Origin: Tsukamurella conjunctivitidis
Lineage (GTDB): Bacteria; Actinomycetota; Actinomycetes; Mycobacteriales; Mycobacteriaceae
Assembly: GCF_007858475.1 (NCBI RefSeq)
Contig: NZ_VIGX01000009.1
Coordinates: forward strand, 62,001 to 126,000
DNA length: 64,000 nucleotides
Reading direction: 5' to 3'
Of the stretch, positions 54,647-63,598 are shown piece after piece. Position 1 is the stretch's first letter; every line of letters starts with the position of its first letter. Position numbers and translations under genes: made by a program. The notes below the pieces were generated by a model, which was not told the DNA's origin, did no database searches, and saw only the letters and a list, made by a program, of their open reading frames with translations.

Positions 54647-55305
54647 TGGGCGGTTCCTTCGTGCTGATCCGGCGAGCAGCATCCGGCCTGTCGGGCTGTG
54701 TCCGGGCTGATGAGCGCTTGTTCAGCGAGAGCTTTCCCGAGGGCGTGCGCGTGGGTGATGTCGAGGAGTTGGTTGCCGGGATTTTCGCGCGTCCACGTTT
54801 GGGCATCGTGTGGGGAGGCGAAGAAGTGCACTTGGTTGCAGAACGACGTTCGAAGCGAGCTGAGGTCATCGGGGTCGACGAGCGATAGCACTGCGGTGTC
54901 GGGTTCGATGCTGGTCACGGTGTCTGCCGTGACAGAGATTCTGATCGTTTGACCGCTCGCGGGTGAGGTCGACTCGATGGTGGCTGACTGGTTTAGGAGT
55001 GTGGGGAAGATCAGGGTGTCGAGTGCGCACCACGTGAACAGTTCGTGACCTGCGACGGTGAACCGATGCGGGGTCGGACGGAGGGTCAGTCCTTGCCCGA
55101 CTATTTGGTCGCGATCGTCGTATTCGGTGTCGGAAACGGATTGGAGTCGTTCCCGTACATCGGGTTCCGACAGTCCGGCCGCAGCTGCTAAGTCCTCTAC
55201 GCTGACGGGGTTTCCCTTGGAGAGGAGCCTGAGTAGGGGAACCAGGACTGCCGGATCGAGGCCGGACCCCTCGGGGGTGATGAGTCGATCGAGTGGATTG
55301 GTCAT
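54643..55305 (-). CDS. merB: organomercurial (alkylmercury) lyase
   Basis: A 220-residue MerB. It breaks the carbon-mercury bond by protonolysis and hands Hg(II) to MerA. The catalytic set Cys93, Asp96 (TWCALDTL) and Cys156 (SFCNQVHFF) has the same spacing as the Cys96/Asp99/Cys159 triad of the R831b enzyme. An N-terminal winged-helix-like part precedes it. The C-terminus has an extra CC pair. It follows merA by 38 bases; the ribosome site is weak. Confidence 0.93.
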   Translation of the reverse strand: MTNPLDRLITPEGSGLDPAVLVPLLRLLSKGNPVSVEDLAAAAGLSEPDVRERLQSVSDTEYDDRDQIVGQGLTLRPTPHRFTVAGHELFTWCALDTLIFPTLLNQSATIESTSPASGQTIRISVTADTVTSIEPDTAVLSLVDPDDLSSLRTSFCNQVHFFASPHDAQTWTRENPGNQLLDITHAHALGKALAEQALISPDTARQAGCCSPDQHEGTAQ

Positions 55306-55343
55306 TGTCTGGGACTTCGCTTGCGGATCGGTGGAATCAGGAA

Positions 55344-56768
55344 TTAGGAAGCGCAGCAGGAGAGCTGGGCGATGTCGGTGCTGAAGGATTGTGCGGCGAT
55401 TTTGATGCCCTCGGCCATGGTCAGGTAGGGCGCCCATGTCCGGGCGACCTGCTCGACGGTCATCCTTGCTTCGAGGATGTAGACCCCAGCGGCGGCGATC
55501 TCGCCGGCACTATTCGCGACCGCCGAAATTCCGAGGACTCGATGACTATCGGAGTCTGCGATGAGCTTGATGAAGCCTCGGGTATCTCGGTCAACTTGGG
55601 CCCGGGGTACGTGAGTGAGCGGAAGAAGCGAGCTCGTGTACCGGATTCCGCTTGCGAGGGCCTGCGTCTCGGTCATACCGACGCTCCCGATTGCCGGACT
55701 GGTGAACATCACGCGCGGCAGGTGCGTGTAGTCCAACGACCGCGGGGTCTGTCCGAACATGTTGTCGGCGACCGTTGTGCCTTGCGCGGCTGCGACATAG
55801 ACGAACTCGGGATGGCCGGTCACATCGCCCGCTGCCCACACACGCGGGTTTGATGTTCTGAGCTGATTCGACACGAGGATCGCGCCGCTGGTGCTCGTGT
55901 CGACTCCAACCGTCTCCAGATTCAAACCTCTAGTATTCGGGGTTCTGCCCGTCGCGACGAGCAGCTTCGCCGCACGGAAGTCGCCTTGTCCACCAGGGCT
56001 GGAGGCGGTCACGACGACCTCACCCGCCTCGGTGTCGACCGAGGTCGCGGTCGCGAGCTGCACTACCTCGATGTGCTCGTCAGCGAGCGCTTCCAGGAGA
56101 GCATCTGCGACGTCAGCATCTTCGGCCGAAGCGATCCTGGACCGCACCAAAACGGTTACCTTCGCCCCCAGTCGCGCGAAGAGTTGCGCCTGCTCGAGCG
56201 CGATGAACCCGCCGCCGATCACTAGGAGTGATTCCGGGACTGCGGTCAACTCCATCGCGGTCGTCGACGTCAGGTAGTCGACCAGATTGAGTCCGGGAAT
56301 CGACGGAATCGACGGTTGGGCCCCTGTTGCCACCAAGTACCGTCGAGCAATTATCGTCTCGGTAGTCCCATCGGGAGCTGTGACCACCAGCGATGGCGCT
56401 GCCCGCGTTCCCGCGAACGCGGCCGCACCCTGGACGCGGCGCCAGCCGTACGAGTCCGCAACGGCAACGTACTTCTCTGACCGCATCGACTCTGCCAAGC
56501 GCCGTGTCCCCGCCGCCAGGGCGGCCATATCTACCGGCACGGCGGTCGCACCGACCCCCGGGAACCGGCCAGCATCAGAGACCGTGTGCTGTGCCTGCGC
56601 CGCGGCGATCAACGCCTTCGACGGCACGCAACCGGTATTCACACAGGTGCCGCCGAAAGTGCCTCGCTCGATCATCACCACGGACTTGCCCATGGCTGTT
56701 GCGCGGATCGCCGCCGCCATCGCTGCAGCACCCGAACCAACGATCGCAAGATCAAACTCTTCACTCAT
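55344..56768 (-). CDS. merA: mercuric reductase
   Basis: A 474-residue flavoprotein disulfide reductase that reduces Hg(II) to volatile Hg(0) with NADPH. FAD binding is at EEFDLAIVGSGAAAMAAAIRA; the redox pair is Cys42 and Cys47 in GGTCVNTGCVPS; the C-terminal CC pair (QLSCCAS) passes mercury to the active site of the partner subunit. It lacks the N-terminal MerP-like domain found in many MerA proteins. It is divergent from merR across a typical mer operator and heads the merA-merB-membrane protein operon. Confidence 0.95.
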   Translation of the reverse strand: MSEEFDLAIVGSGAAAMAAAIRATAMGKSVVMIERGTFGGTCVNTGCVPSKALIAAAQAQHTVSDAGRFPGVGATAVPVDMAALAAGTRRLAESMRSEKYVAVADSYGWRRVQGAAAFAGTRAAPSLVVTAPDGTTETIIARRYLVATGAQPSIPSIPGLNLVDYLTSTTAMELTAVPESLLVIGGGFIALEQAQLFARLGAKVTVLVRSRIASAEDADVADALLEALADEHIEVVQLATATSVDTEAGEVVVTASSPGGQGDFRAAKLLVATGRTPNTRGLNLETVGVDTSTSGAILVSNQLRTSNPRVWAAGDVTGHPEFVYVAAAQGTTVADNMFGQTPRSLDYTHLPRVMFTSPAIGSVGMTETQALASGIRYTSSLLPLTHVPRAQVDRDTRGFIKLIADSDSHRVLGISAVANSAGEIAAAGVYILEARMTVEQVARTWAPYLTMAEGIKIAAQSFSTDIAQLSCCAS

Positions 56769-56791
56769 GTCACCATCATCAACCCTCCAGT

Positions 56792-56806
56792 ACCCTTGAA
56801 GGTCAA
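56792..56806 (-). promoter_or_regulatory. mer operator/promoter between merA and merR
   Basis: ACCCTTGAAGGT (56792-56803) is the imperfect dyad, and TTGACC (56806-56801, reverse strand) is the -35 element. The next -10-like bases (GTTGAT) lie about 18 bases on, the overlong spacer typical of MerR-activated promoters. Confidence 0.65.
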
Positions 56807-56833
56807 GCCCAGAATCCGGACAGGGAGGACCCG

Positions 56834-57223
56834 ATGCGGATCGGAGAACTCGCCCGCAAATCTGGCGCCACGCCATCGACGCTGCGGTACTACGAGGAAG
56901 CGGGGCTCCTCCCTGAACCGGGACGTACCGCCGGTGGATACCGCAACTACACCCCCGACGCCATCGGCATCGTGCAATTCATCAAGAGGGGGCAGGCGGC
57001 GGCACTCACTCTCGCGCAAGTCAAAAGAATCATCGACATACGCGGCACCGGCCAAGCCCCATGTGATCACGTACGCGACCAGCTAGACAGGTCGATCCAC
57101 CACCTCGATCAACAGATCGCGGAACTGATCGCACTGCGCGACAACATCACCCACCTACGCCAAGCTGCCGAACACACCGATCCGAAGTCGTGCGCTAGCG
57201 AAGATATCTGTCGCTACCTATAA
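56834..57223 (+). CDS. merR: mercury-responsive MerR regulator
   Basis: A 129-residue MerR. The winged helix is MRIGELARKSGATPSTLRYYEEAGLLPEPGRTAGGYRNYTPD, followed by the dimerisation coil. Three cysteines, one in QAPCDHV and two in SCASEDIC, match the Hg(II)-binding set of MerR. It should repress and, with Hg(II), activate merA by twisting the long-spaced promoter. AGGGAGGACC precedes ATG 56834. Confidence 0.92.
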   Translation: MRIGELARKSGATPSTLRYYEEAGLLPEPGRTAGGYRNYTPDAIGIVQFIKRGQAAALTLAQVKRIIDIRGTGQAPCDHVRDQLDRSIHHLDQQIAELIALRDNITHLRQAAEHTDPKSCASEDICRYL

Positions 57224-57234
57224 CCCAGACACGC

Positions 57235-57269
57235 TTGTGTCCAACATCGATATCTGTCAATATTGATGT
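57235..57269 (+). promoter_or_regulatory. promoter and operator of the arsR-acr3 operon
   Basis: TTGTGT (57235-57240), 17 bases, then CAATAT (57258-57263) form a promoter. The near-palindrome ACATCGATAT-N6-ATATTGATGT (57244-57269) covers spacer, -10 and start site, and ends where the GTG of arsR begins, so the mRNA is probably leaderless and self-repressed. Confidence 0.7.
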
Positions 57270-57644
57270 GTGTCGAATTCGATTCCGTTGACCGATGTGA
57301 CCGTGCGGTGCTCACCGCTGGTCCGTGAGCCTCTGTCGGAGGGGCAGTCCGTCGACCTCGCGGCGGTGTTCAAGGCCCTGGCCGACCCGGTCCGGCTGCG
57401 CCTGTTCAGCCTGATCGCCAGCCACGAGGGAGGCGAGGCTTGCGTGTGTGACATCTCGCCGGCGGTGGACGTCTCGCAACCGACGATCTCGCACCACCTC
57501 AAGGTCCTCAAGACCGCAGGCCTGCTCGAGTCCGAGCGCCGCGCCTCGTGGGTGTACTACCGCGTCATCCCCGAAGTCCTGTCCTCGCTCGCCGGGATCC
57601 TGCAGTCCGGTGACCCCGCCATCTCGTTGGAGGTTCTTTCGTGA
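57270..57644 (+). CDS. arsR: ArsR repressor of the arsenic operon
   Basis: A 124-residue ArsR with the canonical metalloid site EACVCDISPAVDVSQPTISHHLKVLKTAGLL: the CVC pair precedes the recognition helix and binds As(III), which bends the helix off the DNA. Compare the other ArsR in this island, which lacks CVC. GTG 57270 lies about seven bases after the -10 element, so there is no ribosome site. It overlaps acr3 by four bases. Confidence 0.92.
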   Translation: MSNSIPLTDVTVRCSPLVREPLSEGQSVDLAAVFKALADPVRLRLFSLIASHEGGEACVCDISPAVDVSQPTISHHLKVLKTAGLLESERRASWVYYRVIPEVLSSLAGILQSGDPAISLEVLS

Positions 57645-58756
57645 CCAGCCCCGCCCCGACGACTGAGCATCAGCCGGTCGTCGGCAAGCTCTCCACCCTC
57701 GACCGGTTCCTGCCGGTGTGGATCGGTGTCGCCATGGTCGCCGGCCTGCTGCTCGGCCGGATGATCCCCGGGCTGAACACCGCGCTGGAGAAGATCCAGG
57801 TCGACGGTGTCTCGCTGCCGATCGCCCTGGGCCTGTTGATCATGATGTACCCGGTGCTGGCGAAGGTCCGCTACGACCGCCTCGACACCGTCACCGGCGA
57901 CCGCAAGCTCCTGCTCGGCTCCCTCTTCCTGAACTGGATCCTGGGCCCGGCGCTGATGTTCGCACTCGCCTGGATCTTCCTGCCCGACCTGCCCGAGTAC
58001 CGCACCGGCCTAATCATCGTCGGCCTCGCCCGGTGCATCGCCATGGTGATCATCTGGAACGACCTCGCCTGCGGCGACCGCGAAGCCGCAGCCGTCCTCG
58101 TGGCGCTGAACTCGGTGTTCCAGGTGATCATGTTCGCCGTCCTCGGCTGGTTCTACCTCTCGATCCTGCCCGGCTGGCTCGGCCTCGAACAGACCACCAT
58201 CAGCACCTCGCCCTGGCAGATCGCCAAATCCGTGCTGATCTTCCTCGGCATCCCGCTCCTCGCCGGCTACCTCTCCCGCCGAATCGGAGAGAAGACCAAG
58301 GGCCGCGACTGGTACGAAACGAAGTTCCTCCCCCGGATCGGACCATGTGCCCTCTACGGGCTGCTGTTCACCATCGTCATCCTGTTCGCCCTGCAGGGCG
58401 AGCAGATCACCTCCCGCCCGTGGGACGTCGCCCGTATCGCCCTGCCGCTGCTGGTGTACTTCGCCGTGATGTGGGGCGGCGGGTACCTGCTCGGCGCCGT
58501 CATGGGACTCGGCTACGAGCGCACCACCACGCTCGCGTTTACCGCCGCCGGCAACAACTTCGAGCTCGCCATCGCCGTCGCGATCGCCACCTACGGCGCC
58601 ACCTCCGGCCAAGCCCTCGCGGGCGTCGTCGGGCCGCTCATCGAGGTCCCCGTCCTGGTCGGCCTGGTCTATGTCTCGCTGGCCCTGCGCAAGCGCTTCC
58701 CGCTGACCCCGTCCTCCACCGCCGCGACCGCGGATCCGTCCAGGAGTGTGAACTGA
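57641..58756 (+). CDS. acr3: Acr3-type arsenite efflux permease
   Basis: A 371-residue, ten-helix arsenite exporter of the bile/arsenite/riboflavin transporter superfamily. It shows [16 protein letters not shown] and the conserved cysteine in [19 protein letters not shown], which is essential for As(III) transport in characterised Acr3 proteins, plus [23 protein letters not shown]. It exports arsenite made by the arsenate reductases encoded downstream. GTG 57641 overlaps arsR. Confidence 0.95.
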   Translation: MTSPAPTTEHQPVVGKLSTLDRFLPVWIGVAMVAGLLLGRMIPGLNTALEKIQVDGVSLPIALGLLIMMYPVLAKVRYDRLDTVTGDRKLLLGSLFLNWILGPALMFALAWIFLPDLPEYRTGLIIVGLARCIAMVIIWNDLACGDREAAAVLVALNSVFQVIMFAVLGWFYLSILPGWLGLEQTTISTSPWQIAKSVLIFLGIPLLAGYLSRRIGEKTKGRDWYETKFLPRIGPCALYGLLFTIVILFALQGEQITSRPWDVARIALPLLVYFAVMWGGGYLLGAVMGLGYERTTTLAFTAAGNNFELAIAVAIATYGATSGQALAGVVGPLIEVPVLVGLVYVSLALRKRFPLTPSSTAATADPSRSVN

Positions 58757-59199
58757 TGTCCGACAATACGATCACCGCCGACACCGAATCGGCCACGCCG
58801 AGCGTGTTGTTCGTGTGCGTGAAGAACGGCGGCAAGTCCCAGATGGCCGCCGGCCTGATGCGCAAGACCGTCGGCGATGCCGTCGAGGTGCACTCGGCCG
58901 GCACCAAGCCCGGCTCCGTGGTCAACGGCCTGTCCGCCGAGTCGCTGGCTGAGGTCGGTGTCGACATCACCGGCGAGACCCCGAAACCGATCGACCCGGC
59001 GCTGCTCGCCCGGGTGGACCTGGTGGTCACTCTCGGCCGGGAAGCCGTCGTCGACACCCCGGACGGTGTCGCGTTGGTCAACTGGGATACCGACGAGCCG
59101 TCGGAGCGGGGCATCGACGGGATCGAGCGGATGCGCCTCGTGCGCGACGACATCGCCGCCCGCGTCACCGCGCTGGCAGCCGAACTCACCACCCGGTAG
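58756..59199 (+). CDS. arsC: arsenate-mycothiol transferase / arsenate reductase (ArsC1 type)
   Basis: A 147-residue protein of the low-molecular-weight phosphatase fold. The catalytic loop is [11 protein letters not shown] with Cys21; the usual Arg at the end of the loop is Lys27. This Lys variant also occurs in the Corynebacterium glutamicum ArsC1/ArsC2 enzymes, which couple arsenate to mycothiol for reduction by mycoredoxin. That fits a mycothiol-producing host. HSAGTKPG and [11 protein letters not shown] are family-typical. It overlaps acr3 by one base, with AGGAGTG upstream. Confidence 0.88.
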   Translation: MSDNTITADTESATPSVLFVCVKNGGKSQMAAGLMRKTVGDAVEVHSAGTKPGSVVNGLSAESLAEVGVDITGETPKPIDPALLARVDLVVTLGREAVVDTPDGVALVNWDTDEPSERGIDGIERMRLVRDDIAARVTALAAELTTR

Positions 59200-59242
59200 C
59201 GACCGAGCAGGCCGGGAAGCCCGAGAAGCGGGAGAAAGTCGG

Positions 59243-59908
59243 ATGAACGCCAACGCCACGACCGAGTCGGCCGGAACACCGGAACTGCTGATGCCCCAGG
59301 CCCTGCTGGCGCGGACCGCGGAGCGGCTCGCCGCCCAGTACCGCGGGATCGTCTCCGAGCAGACCGTCGAACGGGTCGTCTTCGAGTCCTACACCGCGCT
59401 GCGGCGCACCGCCCGCATCCACACTCACCTGGTGACTCTCGCCGGCCGGTTCGCCGCCGAGCGTCTCGCCGCCCTGGCGCAGTCGACCGGTGCGAGCACC
59501 AAGACCGTGCCCGAGGTGCTGTTCATCTGCGTCCACAACGCGGGCCGCTCGCAGATGGCTGCCGCGCTCCTGACACACCACGCGGCCGGGGCGGTGCACG
59601 TACGCTCCGCCGGGTCGCTGCCTGCTGCGGTGATCAACCCGATCGTCGAGCAGGCCATGACCGAGGTCGGGCTCGACCTGGCCGCTGAGTTTCCCAAGCC
59701 TCTCACCGACGACGTGGTCGCGGCCGCGGACGTGGTGATCTCCATGGGCTGCGGCGACGCCTGCCCGGTCTACCCGGGCAAGCGGTACCTGGACTGGCAG
59801 GTCGCCGACCCCGACAACCACCCCATCGAGACCGTCCGCCTGATCCGTGACGACCTCGACCGCCGCGTCAAAGACCTCCTCGCCGAGCTCCATCCCACGA
59901 TCACCTGA
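59243..59908 (+). CDS. arsenate reductase with N-terminal helical domain (second ArsC)
   Basis: A 221-residue protein made of an 85-residue helical domain and a C-terminal LMW-phosphatase domain with the standard loop FICVHNAGRSQ (Cys96 to Arg102), RSAGSLP, SMGCGDACPVYPGKRYLDW and a late acidic segment. The helical domain (VFESYTALRRTARIHTHLVTLAGRFAAERL) is found fused or split in several actinobacterial arsenate reductases. Two distinct ArsC types side by side suggest that different thiol systems are used. GGGAGA precedes ATG 59243. Confidence 0.88.
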   Translation: MNANATTESAGTPELLMPQALLARTAERLAAQYRGIVSEQTVERVVFESYTALRRTARIHTHLVTLAGRFAAERLAALAQSTGASTKTVPEVLFICVHNAGRSQMAAALLTHHAAGAVHVRSAGSLPAAVINPIVEQAMTEVGLDLAAEFPKPLTDDVVAAADVVISMGCGDACPVYPGKRYLDWQVADPDNHPIETVRLIRDDLDRRVKDLLAELHPTIT

Positions 59909-60013
59909 CCCACCCCTTTGATCGACGTGCTCGACGGCCCCGCTCACCGCCGTCAGTGCCGCTGTGCCTGCTCACACCTCATTTGCCTGTTCTTGGAAGG
60001 GAACCGACACCCC

Positions 60014-61435
60014 ATGTCTGCACGCAAGATCATCGCCATCGGCGGATCGGACGCCGGGATCTCCGCCGCCCTGCGGGCCCGCGAACTCGACCCCACCAGC
60101 GAGGTCACCGTGGTCGTCGCCGACGCCTACCCGAACTTCTCCATCTGCGGCATCCCGTACTACGTCTCCGGCGAGGTCACCCACTGGAGCAACCTCGCCC
60201 ACCGCACCGCCGCCGACCTCGCCGCCACCGGCATGACCGTGCACACCGACACCAGAGCTACCGCGATCGATCCGGCCGGACACCGCCTGACCGTCACCGG
60301 CCCGGACGGCGCCGCCCGGGACCTCGACTACGACGTCCTCGTCATCGGCACCGGCGCTGTGTCCGTGCGGCCGCCGATCACCGGCCTCGACCACCTCGGC
60401 CCCGCTGACGGCGTGCACCTGCTGCACTCGATGGGCGACACCTTCGCCGTGATGAACACCCTCACCACGAAGGACCCGAAGACCGCGATCATCATCGGCG
60501 CCGGCTACATCGGCCTGGAAATGGCCGAAGGTCTCACTGCCCGCGGCATCACCGTCACCCAGATCGAAGCCCTCCCTGAGGTGCTCCCCACTGTCGAACC
60601 CGAACTCGGCGCCCTCGTCCACGATGAACTGGTCCGCAACCGGGTCGACGTCCGCACCCACACCCTGGTCACCGCGGTCGACCGCACCGACACCGGCGCC
60701 CTGACCGTCACCACCAGCAGTGACGGCCAGAGCGATCACCTCACCGCCGATCTCGTGCTCGTTGTCGTGGGCGTGCGCCCCGACACCGACCTCGCTGCCG
60801 CAGCGGGCGCGCAGCTCGGCATCAAGAACACGATCGCCGTCGACGAGCAGATGCGCACCAATCTGTCCGACGTCTTCGCCGCCGGCGACGCCGTGCACAC
60901 CCACCACCGCCAGCTCGGCATCACCTGGCTCCCGCTCGGCACCACCGCGCACAAGCAGGGCCGCGTCGCCGGCGAGAACGCCCTCGGCGGCACCGCCCGC
61001 TACACCGGCTCCCTCGGCACCCAGGTCGTGAAGATCTTCGACCTCGTCGCCGCCCGCACCGGCCTCAAAGAGACCGAAGCCCTTGCCGCCGACCGCGGCT
61101 GGGTGCCGGTGTCGACGACCTCCACACCGGACGATCACAAGGCCTACTACCCGGGTGCCACCCCCATCAGCATCCGGATCACCGGCGACCAGAACACCGG
61201 CGCACTACTCGGTGCCCAGCTCATCGGGCACCGCACGGCCGAGATCTCCAAGCGCGTCGACACCTACGCCACCGCCCTGCACCACGGCATGAGCGTCGAC
61301 GCCCTCTCCGAGCTCGACCTGTCCTACACCCCGCCCCTCGGGTCCCCGTGGGACGCCGTGCAGGTCGCCGCCCAGAGCTGGGTCCGCGAGCACCAGCTGC
61401 ACCATCAGCGCAGCGTCCTTAGCCTGAACAGGTGA
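60014..61435 (+). CDS. FAD/NAD(P)-dependent disulfide reductase, CoA-disulfide-reductase type
   Basis: A 473-residue flavoprotein with FAD site KIIAIGGSDAGISAALRA, a single active cysteine Cys45 in NFSICGIPYYVSG as in CoA-disulfide reductase and NADH oxidase, the NAD(P) site TAIIIGAGYIGLEMAE, and FAAGDAVHT. The C-terminal dimerisation domain is complete. In an arsenic operon it probably regenerates a thiol or oxidises an arsenical; the true partner is unknown. GGAAGGGAA lies about 15 bases before ATG 60014. Confidence 0.85.
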   Translation: MSARKIIAIGGSDAGISAALRARELDPTSEVTVVVADAYPNFSICGIPYYVSGEVTHWSNLAHRTAADLAATGMTVHTDTRATAIDPAGHRLTVTGPDGAARDLDYDVLVIGTGAVSVRPPITGLDHLGPADGVHLLHSMGDTFAVMNTLTTKDPKTAIIIGAGYIGLEMAEGLTARGITVTQIEALPEVLPTVEPELGALVHDELVRNRVDVRTHTLVTAVDRTDTGALTVTTSSDGQSDHLTADLVLVVVGVRPDTDLAAAAGAQLGIKNTIAVDEQMRTNLSDVFAAGDAVHTHHRQLGITWLPLGTTAHKQGRVAGENALGGTARYTGSLGTQVVKIFDLVAARTGLKETEALAADRGWVPVSTTSTPDDHKAYYPGATPISIRITGDQNTGALLGAQLIGHRTAEISKRVDTYATALHHGMSVDALSELDLSYTPPLGSPWDAVQVAAQSWVREHQLHHQRSVLSLNR

Positions 61436-61959
61436 CCACCAGCCCCCACGACTCAACCGGGTCCGCCGCACGAGCGGCGGACCCGGCGATCGTTGCGATG
61501 CGGCCCGAGCATGGGCCACAGGTCCTCGCGATTTACCAAGCCGGCATGGACACCGGCAACGCCACCTTCGAAACCGCCGCACCCGGCTGGACGGACTTCG
61601 ACCAACGACACCTACCTGAGCACCGCGTCGTCGCCCTCGCCCCAGGTGGGCAGGTCGCCGGGTGGGTTGCAGCGGCGCCCGTCTCGGGGCGCTGCGTCTA
61701 CGCCGGCGTCATCGAGCACAGCGTCTACGTCGACTCCGGCCACGCCGGGCAGGGCATCGGAGCCGCGCTGTTGCAGGCCCTCATCCAGTCCGCCGACGCT
61801 GCCGGGGTGTGGACCATCCAGACCGGGATCTTCCCCGAGAACCACGCCAGCCTCGCCCTGCACCGGCGCGCCGGATTCCGCACCGTCGGCACCCGCGAAC
61901 GCATCGGCCAACGCGACGGCCGCTGGCGCGACGTCGTCCTCATCGAACGACGCAGCTGA
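61432..61959 (+). CDS. arsN1: GNAT acetyltransferase, ArsN1-like
   Basis: A 175-residue GNAT enzyme with acetyl-CoA loop SGHAGQGIGAALLQALI, and the bar/pat-type segments YQAGMDTGNATFETAAP, EHSVYVDS and FPENHASLALHRRAGFRTVG. ArsN proteins of ars operons acetylate the antibiotic arsinothricin; the close relatives Pat/Bar acetylate phosphinothricin. The position at the end of the ars operon supports the first role. GTG 61432 overlaps the preceding stop codon by four bases. Confidence 0.82.
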   Translation: MTTSPHDSTGSAARAADPAIVAMRPEHGPQVLAIYQAGMDTGNATFETAAPGWTDFDQRHLPEHRVVALAPGGQVAGWVAAAPVSGRCVYAGVIEHSVYVDSGHAGQGIGAALLQALIQSADAAGVWTIQTGIFPENHASLALHRRAGFRTVGTRERIGQRDGRWRDVVLIERRS

Positions 61960-61981
61960 CTGCCGCCTACACCTACCGGAC

Positions 61982-62374
61982 TCAGCCGGCGTCACCGACT
62001 TCAGAACCGTCTGGTTCTTCATCCGCCAGCTCTGGGGCGCGGGTGATCGACACGATCGCCGACGAGCGGCGGAACTGCTCGGTGTCGAAGGGGCTCGCGG
62101 GATCGTCGAACCAGACCAGTGACTGGTCACCGACACGCGGCCAGCGGGTGACCCTTGTGATCCGGTGCGCGATGCCGTCGTAGTCGAACGCCCCAGACGG
62201 GCTGGCGGGGCCGGGACGACGCGTGTACGTCAACGCATCCAGGTCCCACAGGTGCGTTGATCCCTGCGAGGCCACCACCCACCGGCCGCGCATACCGTCC
62301 GTGAGCTCATCCACCGTCTCCGACGGTGGATCGTTGCCGTCGGGCGGCTGCTGGACATCCGGTTCATCCGTCAT
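61982..62374 (-). CDS. hypothetical cargo protein
   Basis: A 130-residue acidic protein with a disordered lead (DEPDVQQPPDGNDPPSET) and a beta-rich core containing RGRWVVASQGSTHLWDLDALTYTRRPG and ITRVTRWPRVGDQSLVWFDDP. CGAGGAG precedes ATG 62374, and TATACC/TATACG upstream may be -10 hexamers. Similar short proteins are common on actinobacterial plasmids and islands, function unknown. It is convergent with arsN. Confidence 0.6.
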   Translation of the reverse strand: MTDEPDVQQPPDGNDPPSETVDELTDGMRGRWVVASQGSTHLWDLDALTYTRRPGPASPSGAFDYDGIAHRITRVTRWPRVGDQSLVWFDDPASPFDTEQFRRSSAIVSITRAPELADEEPDGSEVGDAG

Positions 62375-62503
62375 GGGACTCCTCGTATAGGGGTATAGGG
62401 TCAGGCTCACTGTCCCGAACGCTAGGCGGAGTTGATTTGGGGTGCCGCTGCCGGGTGCGCCCATGATTTTGGGCCTGGGGTTCGCGTGCCGTCCTTGGCG
62501 GAT

Positions 62504-63280
62504 CTACTCGGCGGGCTCGAGGACGCGAGGATGGATCAGTTCGATCCGCGGGACGTGGATCTCGGCTCCACCGAGAACCCGCACACGGGGCCACTCGCCG
62601 TCGACCATCGTCAGGCCGGCCTGGGCGGGAGTGAGGCCGTCCTCGGTGGGGATCAAGCACGCCTCGCCAGGCCCGGCCTTGCACCCCGGACAACCGGTCT
62701 TGGTCTCGATGGCGATACGCGACTTCTCCAGCTCGAGCTTCTCGTCGTCGGTGGCATGGCGCCAGCAACCGAACCCGTCCTGGTGGCCCACTCCGGCCTG
62801 ATACAGCGGCCGCATCTGACACGGTTTCCCGTTCGTCTTCGGCCGCAGGCACTTCCTCTTGAGGCTGCGGTCGAGGTCGTCCTTCTTGGCCTTGATCCGC
62901 TCGACGTTGAGAGCCATCTGCGTCAGGTAGTCAGCGGTGTTGTCGCCGGCCGCCTCGTACAGCGCGAACACCTGCCGCGGAGACCGGGCGCCGGTCCAGC
63001 GCCGGCCGTCCGACCCATACACCGCCACGGGAAGCTTACGTGCGACGATGCCGATCGCGACCTCGATGTAGTGTGCCAGGCCAGTGGTCTCGGGAGTGTT
63101 GACGACCCGCTCGGGACAGATGGCGATGCCGTACTCGCTCTCGATCCGCGCGGCCTCGCGGTTGAACCCGGCGACGGCGATCTCCACCTGCCGCAATGCC
63201 GTCATCAGCGGTGTGTGATCCAGCGGTGCGGGCGCGGGCTTCGGGCGAGGGGTGCGGTTGCGATCTGATCTCCGGGACAT
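62504..63280 (-). CDS. hypothetical protein with two cysteine-rich zinc-like motifs
   Basis: A 258-residue protein. Residues 20-150 are helical with HYIEVAIGIVARKLPVAVYGSDGRRW. Then CLRPKTNGKPCQM with a later CWRH forms one possible zinc site; GCPGCKAGPGEACLIP near residue 210 has the CPxCxAxPGxxC pattern of small phage/plasmid zinc-binding domains. Its role is unknown; a nucleic-acid-binding function is plausible. ATG 63280 is chosen as the first Met before the conserved-looking part, though no ribosome site is seen. Confidence 0.6.
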   Translation of the reverse strand: MSRRSDRNRTPRPKPAPAPLDHTPLMTALRQVEIAVAGFNREAARIESEYGIAICPERVVNTPETTGLAHYIEVAIGIVARKLPVAVYGSDGRRWTGARSPRQVFALYEAAGDNTADYLTQMALNVERIKAKKDDLDRSLKRKCLRPKTNGKPCQMRPLYQAGVGHQDGFGCWRHATDDEKLELEKSRIAIETKTGCPGCKAGPGEACLIPTEDGLTPAQAGLTMVDGEWPRVRVLGGAEIHVPRIELIHPRVLEPAE

Positions 63281-63598
63281 TGGTACAAGCGTGCCAGTAA
63301 CCAATTCGGAGGTTGCTCGACGGTGGCCCGCCGCTTGGTAGGAGCGGTGTGCGAAATGCGCGCGCGAAATACCAGGGACATCCCTCGAACCCAAACGAAC
63401 GGACCGAGCCGCGCATGTTTCGGTGACGGCGAGCAGAGCACCGAGCACAAGCGACTGTCCTTCCTCGGTGTCCCCTGAAATCCCGAAGGACACCGAGCAG
63501 CTCACCCGCCCGGACCTGAGTCCGCGAACGCAAGCCGCACCGCCCGCAGACCGCACTGATCCCGCCCCAGTACCCGCGCGGAGGCCCGTGGCGTGGCG
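63281..63598. other. 318-base region without a recognisable gene
   Basis: I see no convincing gene, repeat or promoter here. Short frames are present on both strands but lack ribosome sites and family features. Confidence 0.4.

Noticed and set aside
58816-58840. Inactive ArsC because the catalytic-loop Arg is Lys
   Set aside because: The same CVxNGGKSQ loop occurs in active mycothiol-dependent ArsC enzymes of Corynebacterium, so it is a family feature.
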